This document shows, in pieces, positions 1-8,978 of a stretch of DNA of 64,000 bases. Under the pieces are notes generated by a model that had not been told where the DNA came from, searched no databases, and saw only the letters and a program-made list of their open reading frames with translations. The stretch is from Hygrophila difformis (taxonomy: Eukaryota; Streptophyta; Magnoliopsida; Lamiales; Acanthaceae): NCBI GenBank assembly GCA_030278955.1, contig JAOANR010000011.1:24990403-25054402 (forward strand). Direction: 5' to 3'. Every line of letters starts with the position of its first letter. The stretch's first letter is position 1. The translations under genes were made by a program, and so were the position numbers.

Positions 1-80
1 CCAATCATCATGTAATAAAGGTTCTTGCTGCCTTGCAGCAACGGCATTAATGTACTGAATTTCAAGTACTTTTTCCTGAG
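1..80 (-). pseudogene. WDR12/YTM1-like exon fragment (copy A, cut by window edge)
   Basis: On the minus strand this reads EKVLEIQYINAV and, further on, EPLLHDDWV, matching the segment of the plant ribosome-biogenesis WD protein WDR12/YTM1 just before its first WD repeats. The rest of the exon lies beyond the window; the complete piece is seen in copy B. Too short to be functional. Confidence 0.6.
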
Positions 81-747
81 CATTGTTACATAACCACAAT
101 AAATTTAATAAAGAGAAGCATGATGGAACTGGTCTTGGGTGGACAGCAAATCCAGGATGTTTTCAAGCAACAAATAACCAGTTTAGCATACACAAGTTCT
201 AATGTATCATCAAATCATTTCACCATAATGTCCATATTATTATATCCTACTGCGTTCAAGCAAAAACTTACAGTAGAAATTCCTTTGGCTGTTGTGCTGT
301 AAGAAATCCCTAGTGACATCCGAACCAGCTCCCCACAAATTAAGAAATCAAAAGGTTCAGATTCCCAATTGTTGTGCTGTAAGAGTAAAAAGAAAACTGT
401 CAAACTGGACAGAATAAGATAAATTGAGAGCGAACCCCTCGGACTACCTTTAGCTCAGTTCCTGCTCCCCAAAGTGTTTTGGAGGCCGGCTTGGGGAGTT
501 ATCTCTGAATGAAATTTGTATAAAGAAATAATCTTTATGTCCAACTCACTCTTAGCTCCATACTTGTTACATTATCTTAATATCACGTTGCTTGTTCCAC
601 CATCCTTGGCCTTCATCTCTGACTAACACACCTTGCATATTTCTTTGATTGTCACCCTAGATAATCAATCTAGAGTAACATGGATAGAACTTTCAGTTAC
701 TCTTTCGAGCATGGTTAACTTATTGTAACCTTGCAACATTTTTGCAG

Positions 748-1527
748 GGGCTGTTGCAGTTCTTCTTCTTTTGGCTGTTGGGTTGTTATGTGCAAATGAA
801 CTTTGTGTTGTATATGTTATTGCGGGCTCCAAGGCATCACAGCGGTATTCACCTTCTGGATTTTTCTTTGGTGTGGGGGAAATTGCCTTAGCAATTAACA
901 TGCTCTTCATTTGCAGGATGGTCTTCAATGGTATGTCTGCATTTGTTTTCCATGGACATTAGAAGTTTTTGTTATATACTTGCTATACTCATCTTTTTTG
1001 TATGAATCTTACAGGCAATGGGGTCAACATTGACGAGTATGTCAGAAGGGCATATAAGTTTGCTTATTCTGATTGTATTGAAGTGGGTCCTGTGTCTTGC
1101 TTACCTGAACCACCAGATCCTAATGAATTGTACGCAACAATCTAGAAGGCAAGCCTTACTTTTAATTATTTGGATAATCTCATTATTCTCTGGCCAGTTG
1201 CCTTAATACACATATTTTCCTTTTGGACCGGATTCACACTCTTTTGCATTAGTAATGTACCTCACTAAGTTGCTCTTTTATATAATACATGCTCGTTGCA
1301 TGCAGCCATGGTGCTCCCTTTTTATGTCCATTTTGTGATGTTAACTTGAGCTTCTTTTTTTTTTAATCTCTTGTGGCATTATGTTTGACCCTTCCAGGGC
1401 TTTGCACCTTGGGCTTCTCTATTTTGGATCCCTTTTAGTCTGCTTTTATATTCGATCTTGTATGGCCTGACAACAAAAGACTTACACTGGCTTGGAGCAA
1501 TTACATCAGCTGCAATAATTACTCTTG
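748..1527 (+). pseudogene. DEK1: DEK1 (plant calpain) membrane-region fragment, copy A
   Basis: Three exon-like stretches (748-930, 1,015-about 1,148, 1,398-1,527) with good splice sites match part of the multi-pass membrane region of DEFECTIVE KERNEL 1, the plant plasma-membrane calpain that controls epidermal fate. Visible landmarks are GLLCANELCVVYVIAGS, SQRYSPSGFFFGVGEIA, YVRRAYKFAYSDCIE and CLPEPPDPNELY. The frame breaks near 1,130 (NELY runs into a stop unless one base is skipped) and again near 1,440, after which LYGLTTKDLHWLGAITSAA continues in another frame. DEK1 is over 2,000 residues and the calpain domain is absent, so this is a captured, dead fragment. Confidence 0.85.
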
Positions 1528-3210
1528 GTAATTTCATGTCGCCGTTGCTTGTTTTTGGCTTGATCTCATCAATAGGAAAGGGTACTCCCGTTACAGTTCC
1601 CCTAACACGGTGAATTCCTTCTCTAGGAATAAAAACATATTCGCCCGAAATAGAATGGATTAGACTTTTCAGGTGGAGAGATTTCTGCCATAAAAAAGAG
1701 GGCTCACACCCCTTATTAGATTAGAGGGACTTATTTTTTGTTTAGCACGTTCCAATAAAAAGAACTTTTATCACTTTTTGGATTGGTTGAAAATTATATC
1801 ACTATGTATTTCATACACATATGCACTTGTGTTAGGACAAAACGTTTAGTTTGTTTCTGGCAATGGTTGTGTTTGGTGGCTGATATGAAATTAACTTGTA
1901 TCAAACACTTTGTAATCCTTTTTCGGCTTGTCGTTGAAATTTCTGACTATCTATGCTTGCTGAGATGTTGTCCTGACTGTGTTTATTGACTTCTTGGCAG
2001 ATATAACTTTTATCATTCAAAATTACGGAGCGCTCACACCGTTGGCAAAGGGTTGCTAGGAACCTAATTGTGTTATCTCTATGTTTGAGGTAAACTATAA
2101 TGTTATCTTTATTTGTTTTTGTTAAATAATGGAACTAAATGTTGGTATATTATATTGGATTTGTGTTACATTTCTACTCGCGTTCAATCACTTTCTTGAG
2201 TTTTGTTTTCGAACCTTCTTGCCATGATTTAGCTTTCCTTGCTAAAGTGTGGTACTGGTTTTCTGCGACACTATGTCAAACCCATTTTGTTTGGCTTTTG
2301 TTTTCCTCTTTTCTTTTTCTGGCTATATATAAACTTGTTTTGTATATCTTTGTTCTGATGAATTTAATTATTTATTTGGCATCACAATCAGACTCAAATT
2401 ACTAAGAATATTTTAACTTTTTACTTGCTATACTAATGTAAGGATCTGCAATCAAAGCCATTTGTTTGCAAAACTGGTCCATACACTGGTGCTGGGAGTG
2501 GGAGATTGCAGCATAAAAACTGAGGTAGCCCAAATCAACCCACCAATCAATAAATCAAACATCCACAATTTCTCTTTTATCCGTATTTGCAAAAGCTTGA
2601 GTGTTATGAATTTATGAATTGATGGTGACACTTGAGGAACCCTGTCATTACTGTCTATTTGTGGTTCGATATTTTTTAAAATGTTGAGGAACTTTGTTGG
2701 TGCCATTGTGAAGTTATGTGATTACAAATATAGAATCCAATAAAAGAGTAAAATATCATATTCATATAGTTTCTTTATGTCATGGTAGTCACTTATGGGC
2801 TCTGGATTTGTCATTTACAGGTGCAAGTTTCTCTCAGTGACTATGACAATGTCATAGGTGCTTTGTCCTGTTTGAAGGTGAACACGACCAACTAAAGGTT
2901 ATGTCGTTAGCCCAGCAAAGTGAACTGTACATCAATTTGATAGGTGCTTCGTTTTAGTCTTGTGACATCTTGGTTACAAGTTAGATCTTTCATTTCAATT
3001 TTGAGTGTGTTATTACAATTTTCTATAATGTTTTTTTCCCCACCGCTTGAGATTATTAGTGTTCAGATAATTCTTAGACATATATTTATTCTATTATAAT
3101 TTCTATAATTTGCTTAATAATTTATACTATTGAGTGTAATAATATATTTGCTTAATAAATATGATTTATATATAATTACCTAATAGTTTAGTCAAGATAA
3201 TTTAAGCCAT
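1528..3210. other. Non-coding spacer of the mosaic, copy A
   Basis: AT-rich sequence with no recognisable gene. Short exon-like stretches with splice-like borders occur at 2,450-2,510 and 2,821-2,876 (reading VQVSLSDYDNVIGALSCLK), but I could not assign them. The same stretch in copy B is 38,509-40,191. Confidence 0.6.
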
Positions 3211-3218
3211 ACGTTTCA

Positions 3219-3464
3219 ATGGCAATTACAACGTTTGGAATGCCAATGGGACCATTCAGGTACCATTTTACGAGAATAGATCTATGTCTATTGTCTTGTC
3301 TACGTGTGGAATTTAACTGCAGGTATGATGATTTATATTACCTCTTAGGTTGTGTGACCTTGTTGGCTTTGGTGTTGCAATTGCTACTGGCGGACAGTAT
3401 ATTCTGAATTTTCCCGAAAGAACTGACAAATCAATGTTCATCTCTCTTATGCAAAGAGGATAAC
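3219..3464 (+). pseudogene. Peroxisomal multifunctional protein (MFP2/AIM1-like) fragment, copy A
   Basis: Two exon-like pieces. The first (3,219-3,259) reads AITTFGMPMGPFR and the second (3,349-about 3,464) reads LCDLVGFGVAIATGG then ILNFPERTDKSMFISLMQ. This is the C-terminal 3-hydroxyacyl-CoA dehydrogenase part of the plant peroxisomal beta-oxidation multifunctional protein. The split codon for Arg in PFR-LCD joins correctly across the intron. The frame then stops at once (MQRG followed by a stop) where the family continues, so only about 50 residues are present. Captured fragment, not a gene. Confidence 0.8.
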
Positions 3465-3779
3465 AGTCAAAGTAAAGTCCTTGTGCTGGAAAAGAAAAAT
3501 GTAGTTTCACTATAAATTGCTCTTCTGATTTGGATGAGCTACTTGACTTGCATGCGGATTGCTTTTTAATAGCAACATCCACCGTGCTACTTCTTGCCCT
3601 GAATCTCTGTTATTATTAAATTAAATTCGTGGGTATTTTTTAGATTCGTGTGTTTCGAATTTGTTTATGTTGATTTGCGGATGTTAGAAAATTTCGGCTC
3701 TAAGTAAATTTTATAGTCTTATTTTGGGCGTACTTGCCTTATAAATTAAATATAACTAAACTTCTTTGAACATAATAAG

Positions 3780-3877
3780 TATCATATAAGGAAACCACGT
3801 GCGCTCACCTACAATTTTTTTTCCTCTATGGGCAGTTGTACGCCCTTAGTACGCGGTGCATTGCGCAACTACTCTAA
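3780..3877 (+). mobile_element. Degenerate Helitron-type 3' terminus, copy A
   Basis: The run ATATAAGGAAACCACGTGCG, GCTCACCTACAA, GGGCAGTTGTACG then a GC hairpin (GGTGC-ATT-GCGC, 3,856-3,866) followed by about eight bases and CTAA (3,874-3,877) parallels the better-preserved end at 46,680-46,786. CTAA fits the CTRR rule of Helitron 3' ends, but the expected following T is absent. It lies just downstream of the DEK1 and MFP pieces. Confidence 0.55.
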
Positions 3878-3999
3878 CTATCCTGACGTGTAAAAAATTA
3901 ATTTCTTTACTTTAATTATGTGATTATTAATTGTATTTCTATCAAGTTATATTTCTATATTATATTATCAAATATTATTTTATTTTTATTTTTTATATT

Positions 4000-4370
4000 C
4001 TTAATTTTGTGTTATTTCTTAGAATTTGTCGATCATAGGTTTAGAGGCTATCTGTTAGCTTCATAAAGGGTGGAGATAAATTGATGAATGTGTTTTTGAT
4101 TGATACCAATTTGGGTGAAATCAAGTTATTTTAATTCTGTAAAGATATGTGTTCAAGCTTGAGTAAGATTCTTATTGTGGCTGGTCTACCTTAAATTCAC
4201 CAGTTTTAAATTTCCAGGACCTCGGATTTGATACACTTTTGAGTTAGAAAACCTATTAATTAATGCATGCATCACAATGCACTCTTCTGACGCCAGGAAA
4301 GAAAGTGGAGGAGCTCAATGCTCATGCACGAGAAGATTTCAAAGTTAGTTATTTGTTCCTTTCCTGATAT
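4000..4370 (+). repeat. Shared block with the older third mosaic, copy A
   Basis: The stretch from TGTGTTATTTCTTAGAATTT to the AGTTAGTTATTTGTTCC region recurs at 40,981-41,351 (copy B) and, with scattered substitutions, at 61,480-61,830. It contains an exon-like piece reading KKVEELNAHAREDFK that I cannot assign. Presence in an older mosaic shows the mosaics share ancestry. Confidence 0.8.
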
Positions 4371-4834
4371 ATAGGTTTTTCTTTTCTGTTTTCTAATTTC
4401 TTTTTCCTAGATTTTATTGTCTGCCGCTGCAGAAACTTGATGCCCAGAACTGTATGAAACATAAACTTGGGTGAGCTCTTTTATATCCCATTATATCTTA
4501 TTCTATCATCAATTGTTAAAAATATGTGTCAATATAGACACTTGTATCTTCTAGAGTAGTTTATTAAGTAATGTTAGTAGCTTGGGGCAGTTGAAGGATA
4601 TGATAAGTCAAATGGTTTATGATTGAATTGATGAATAAATATGTGATGGAGCTATGTTTGTAATATTTGCCTTCTTGCCATGCCTGGATTTTATCATTTT
4701 ATTTAATAAAAAAAGCATGGCACTAGCTGTTGTTAATGATAAGAAAACGAATTTGTATTCCCACCTGTGCTCATATTACTTAAACTTACATGAATACATT
4801 TAATTATTTATGTGCCAGAGTCCTGATTCTTAAG

Positions 4835-4949
4835 AGATACTGGGTTACTGAGATGCATGCTGATGGCTTTCGGTTTGATATTGGTTTGAATTTTTCCAGT
4901 CCGCCATACCATGAATGAGTATGGCAATGCAGTTGAAAGTGATACACTG
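4835..4949 (+). pseudogene. Isoamylase 1-type fragment, copy A
   Basis: Two small pieces separated by an intron-like gap read RYWVTEMHADGFRFDI (4,835-4,883) and MNEYGNAVESDTL (from about 4,910). They match the plant debranching enzyme isoamylase 1 around the catalytic region that normally reads W-V-T-E-M-H-V-D-G-F-R-F-D, where the last Asp is the catalytic nucleophile. The codon before RYW is damaged (CTTAAG) and the second piece is out of frame with the first. Copy A has Ala where copy B and the third mosaic have Val. Confidence 0.8.
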
Positions 4950-5700
4950 TTATCATTGGTGTTTGCTACTTACTTTGGCATTTTTATTTTTAATGGATGC
5001 ATCTGTTCCCTTTAATCTTTAATCAGTTACTTTTTATTTTTCCAGATTAGTGTCATCTTGCACTGCTTGCCTTGCTTGTACTAATTGCTTTCACTTTTGT
5101 TGAGTTCTTAATTAGCGGCAACTGAAATCTCTGTATGTTTAGAATTGTATACGGATTTTGATTCCAAAATAGATTTGATCTTGTGTGATACGCTTATTTG
5201 CAGTGTAGTGCCTCTTTGGAGCTAGATAAGCAAGGATTTGTTACCATACATATTTTATTGTACAGCTATGTTTTAGGGTTTTGTTGTCATTTTGTTTGCA
5301 GAATTGTTCTTTTTGTTTTTGAACAACACAATGTAAATGTTATGACCTTTTCTGACTGCATCTTGATTGTCTTCTTACATTGAAATTATTTAGTTTATAG
5401 CAAACGGAGAAGCCAAGCTTTTAGTTGTAACTCAGTAGATGTTTTGCTATATGCTACAAGGGATATGCTGCTGACTGACATGATCTCCAAGTTACTTATC
5501 CCTGGATTAGTTGACCAGCTATGTTCGTCGAAGAAAAAAATCTTACCAGATTTCTTAAAAAAATCGAACAAGGGAGCATAATAACAGTACTATTTACCTC
5601 TGTATTTCATGCTAGGTGTGCATGCATGCCTTATATGCTTTTCATGGTTGCTATTTTTTTCCCTTTTTTGGTGATAACTCTTTGTGGTGACGCTCTATCA

Positions 5701-6516
5701 GGTATCAGATACCAGAGGATTGGCCATATAAAGAAGCTCGGAGGCTCTTTTAAGAACCATGTGTTTCCACTGATTATAAAATTGAGCTCAAGTGGACTCC
5801 GCCAGATGAAGAAGTGATTTGACTTTCGCAAACATTTTTAGATTGTTTTTGGCTATGTCCTTGTTGGCATCACAATGGTTGATGACGGATTATGGTTTTT
5901 TCTTTTATTTGTTCTGCTTCAGGGGCTGATAAACTTTTGGGTGAATGAAAATGTGTTCAACAGTGAGAGAATAAGTAAGGTATGTTGACACTTTTCTCTT
6001 ATTCCCTTTTTCCTCCATTCTGTGTGATGACATGAAGAGAGAATCACACTGTTGCCTAATTGCTGCTCTGACATGTTTAGGCAATAGAAAAGATTAAGGC
6101 AGCCAAGAACAAATCTTCACAGGGCAGGTATGGATTTGTTGAGTAGATTTAAATCAATATTTTTCCTTGATAAGTACCGTTTTCTCATTGGTTTCTGTGA
6201 ACGGGTTAGAATCATTCTTCAAACCAGTTGCTAACACAACAATTCCTGCCAAGCGACAGGTATGCTATTCTTCAAACCTATGTTTGTAGACTGCATTTTC
6301 ATTTCTGATGGCAAACAATGTAAGAGTTGTTACATCTACTTATCTGTGCTGCTTGGTTTTTGATATTTTAATTGTCATAGTTGTATAATATGTACTTATC
6401 ATAGATGGTTGTGACTTGTGAAATTATGCACAACTTAAAAACAGGAAACGACCGAGAAGGAATCTGCTAACAAAAAGGTAAAGGCCAGGGCTGATGCAGG
6501 CAAGAAGAAGAAATAG
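5701..6516 (+). pseudogene. FEN1: FEN1 flap endonuclease C-terminal fragment, copy A
   Basis: Five exon-like pieces match the C-terminal 110 residues of flap endonuclease 1, the nuclear structure-specific nuclease of lagging-strand synthesis and repair. They are 5,701-5,813 (YQIPEDWPYKEARRLF), 5,923-5,979 (GLINFWVNENVF), 6,081-6,127 (AIEKIKAAKNKSSQGR), about 6,208-6,259 (LESFFKPV, the PCNA-binding PIP box) and 6,445-6,516 (basic tail ending GKKKK and a stop). The codon after ARRLF is TAA where the family has Lys. The acceptor before the PIP-box exon appears lost. The nuclease core is missing, so it is a captured pseudogene. Confidence 0.88.
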
Positions 6517-6968
6517 TTTTCCCATGTATTCATATGTTTATGATCTTAGACTTACTGCGAGCAATTGAGATGGGAGGGGAGTCATTTTACACATGGATGC
6601 TGATCCTTTAGACTGGGGCACCAGGTGAGGGAATGCACAAAGGGCAAAGGGCTGCCTTTTAATTGTATTTGTACCCTTTCATATTGATATTTCCTACTAA
6701 AAAACAAATTACTAATGATTAAATAAATAATGTAAATACTACTTCTGTCAATTAACAGCGTAAATACTACTCCTCTCCCTGAGGCAATGAGGCCCAACAA
6801 TATTATTTTATAGGTAATAAATAAATAAATTCCATAAACAATAAATTAATATTAATTATATTCCGATTCAAAAGGAGATCAGATTTCAATTTAATATTGT
6901 ATTTGATATGTTTTTCTATTTTATTTTGGAGCTTTTGTGCTAATACTGGTTAATTGTTTCTGATACAG

Positions 6969-7604
6969 GGCGAAGAGGTTGATTACCGAGGTGTACTTCA
7001 TCGTGATGGCTCTGCTCTGATGTCTGTTTCTTTGAATCAATTGAAGGTGTGTCGTGTTTTGATGTTTGTATAAAGAAATGTTTTCATTCCTTCCTGTGCT
7101 TCTTGTTTTAACTTATGATAATCATCTGCTTAATGTTGTTTTAAATAGGCACCTGAGCTTCTATACAAGTATTTAGCGGCAAAACTTGTTGGAATGCCAT
7201 TCAAGGTAAGAACTGAAAATCCTTCAATCCTGCTGGATATGGAATTTCAATTTTCTAAATCGTAATTTTCATAACATAATTGATATAAATGCAGGATCTG
7301 GCAAGTGTCGATTCAATCTTGTTGAGAGAGCTTCCCCCAGTCGATGATAAAGATGCTGTAAGCAATCCATTTTGTGGCAAGATTTTGAACCATCACCATA
7401 AATAACTATTCTGTTGCCTTTTGCATGAACATGACATGAGCGTTTTTCCATCACTATCTCCAGCGTCTCGCTCTCAAGCGGTTGATAAACATTAGTATGG
7501 GAGTTATAGTTCCTTTATCCGAGCAGCTGACGAAACCATTGCCCCATGCCATGGTTTTGACTCTTCAGGACTTGTCCACTGGTGCCCGCAAACTTCTTCC
7601 AGAA
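6969..7604 (+). pseudogene. Unrecognised four-exon gene fragment, copy A
   Basis: Four exon-like pieces with GT/AG borders stay open and in phase: 6,969-7,047 (begins GEEVDYRGVLHRDGSALM), 7,149-7,205 (APELLYKYLAAKLVGMPFK), 7,294-7,358 (DLASVDSILLRELPPVDD) and 7,464-7,604 (ends LTLQDLSTGARKLLPE). The protein has the composition of a conserved soluble helical domain, but I do not recognise the family. Unlike neighbouring fragments I see no stop or frameshift. By analogy with its neighbours it is probably an internal fragment of a host gene; there is no start or stop of its own. Confidence 0.5.
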
Positions 7605-7740
7605 GGTGCACATTCTCTCTAAAGCCCAAAACCATTTTGAATCCACCGAAGATGAAATATGTCGCGTTTATCTTTTTTTCTTGAGGGGTTTGGGTTTGAA
7701 TGGAGCTTTGACTGTTTTTATTGGTTTTTGGGTGAGGTGT

Positions 7741-7886
7741 AGTTGCTTGAGGATTTGATTAGAAGGAAAGATCCATCAGAAGCGGAAACTTAGGCCTCTC
7801 TTAATTTTCTGTTGGATGGTGCTGGTGAAGCTTTGATTTGTGCTTTTTTGGTGCTTTTGAGAGATAAAGGCGAAACTTATGAAGAA
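7741..7886 (+). pseudogene. Anthranilate phosphoribosyltransferase (PAT1-like) fragment, copy A
   Basis: The piece reads LLEDLIRRKDPSEAET, a stop, then ASLNFLLDGAGEALICAFLV and LRDKGETYEE, ending at a GT donor. This matches the N-terminal helical domain of plant anthranilate phosphoribosyltransferase (plastid tryptophan synthesis), which at this point has Glu-Ala-Ser; a GAG-to-TAG change would explain the stop. Catalytic phosphoribosyl-binding motifs are absent. About 48 codons of a family of roughly 440 residues remain. Confidence 0.8.
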
Positions 7887-8553
7887 GTAAGTGCTTTTGT
7901 TAATGAGGTTATGCATTAAGAATTGACAAGATTGTGCAGATGATTTATAATTATCCGTGTTACACTCAATTTATTTTTATTTGGAACTCTTTCCCCTTTT
8001 GAGAGAATTTACAGATGATCTTTGTTTTGTTGGGGTTAGTAATTATGTTCCTTTCGTTTTTCAATGTAAGTCATATTGATGATGTATGACTATGGATTTT
8101 GCTGCATTCAAGCTCAAATGAACTTGGAACTTTCTTTTCTTGTCCCTTACATAATGTTTGTTTGTATATTGGAATGAATAACTGTGTGTGCATTATGACA
8201 TGGACATTGATGCCAGAAGTGTTTTCTCTTTTTCGATTCTTATTTTTGGGTATATTTTATCACACATTTTATTGTGGCTACTTTTGTTCAGGAATCATTA
8301 CTTGTTCCTCTTCTGTTTACAGTTTTTTTCCATTTGATATGCCTTATTTATTCTGTTCAGAACAGTGTTGGTATGTATTCAATTGAACTTTTTAATGTTC
8401 TACTTGCCCTCGTGCCTTACACATGCCTTTATTGAATACATGCTTTTAACATGCCTTAGTTTTATTTTTAATCAAATGTATTCAATGGACTATACTTCCT
8501 ATTGATGCACTTAATGTCCTTTGCTGGTTCTATTTGTTTGTGCTCAATTGTAG

Positions 8554-8943
8554 TTCGAATACTAGGGACGAATTGGCATTCTCTGCATAGCCTTATCGCT
8601 GCTGGGGAATTCTACCTCATGAATTCTTTCTTAAAGCACAGTGTGGATATCAATGCTCCTGACAAGGTGATCTGGATTGAAACTGCCAGTTGGACTTTAT
8701 TTTCATGATATGTAAAACCAAAGTATCGATATCTCTCTTAAAGTTGGATTACGATCTTGAATCCGTGTGTTTCCTCGGCTGCTATTGATTTCTTTGAACT
8801 GATTCTGTATTGTTGTAGTCACTATTTCTCTATTCCTGTAGAATGGTTTGAGAGGAGTCTACCCACAGAGCAATAGTTGGCAAAAAGAGCCTGTACCTAA
8901 CTCTCTATTGAGAGTATCTGCCAATCCTTTTGTTCATGACCAA
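8554..8943 (+). pseudogene. Ankyrin protein (AKRP/EMB506-like) fragment, copy A
   Basis: Exon-like pieces 8,554-8,666 and 8,842-8,943 read LGTNWHSLHSLIAAGEFYL, HSVDINAPDK, then NGLRGVYPQ and LLRVSANPFVHDQ. The spacing matches ankyrin repeats of the plastid-targeted plant ankyrin proteins AKRP/EMB506, in which DGLTALHKAI and SANPFVHD-like stretches occur. The second piece has lost the ankyrin consensus TALH (here RGVY), so it is decayed. The following donor GTAAGC is intact; 35 bp later the sequence enters the gypsy element. Confidence 0.75.
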
Positions 8944-8978
8944 GTAAGCCGGAATGAACTTTTTGTTTGTTATAACCT

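Larger units (their letters stand above)
1..8978. repeat. Direct segmental duplication, copy A
   Basis: This block is repeated almost unchanged from 36,982; the offset is 36,981 bp at the left, 36,982 after a 1-bp indel in a T run near 5,838, and 36,968 after a 14-bp deletion near 8,652 of the other copy. By eye I count about a dozen differences in 9 kb. The left edge lies outside the window, so the true unit may be larger. The right edge falls where the sequence passes from an ankyrin-gene intron into the integrase end of a gypsy element; the ten bases ATAACCTTCA are common to both sides. Contents are gene fragments, not whole genes. Confidence 0.95.

Noticed and set aside
120..302. Small frames 120-302 and 37,101-37,283 as conserved genes because they occur twice
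   Set aside because: They are identical only because the whole block is duplicated; no protein features.
5521..5817. 98-codon plus-strand frame
   Set aside because: It reads the FEN1 exon in the wrong frame after an intron; the FEN1 frame has family-level conservation.
748..8943. Treating DEK1, FEN1, PAT1 and the others as functional genes in a cluster
   Set aside because: Each is a short internal or terminal piece; several have stops or frameshifts and none has both ends.
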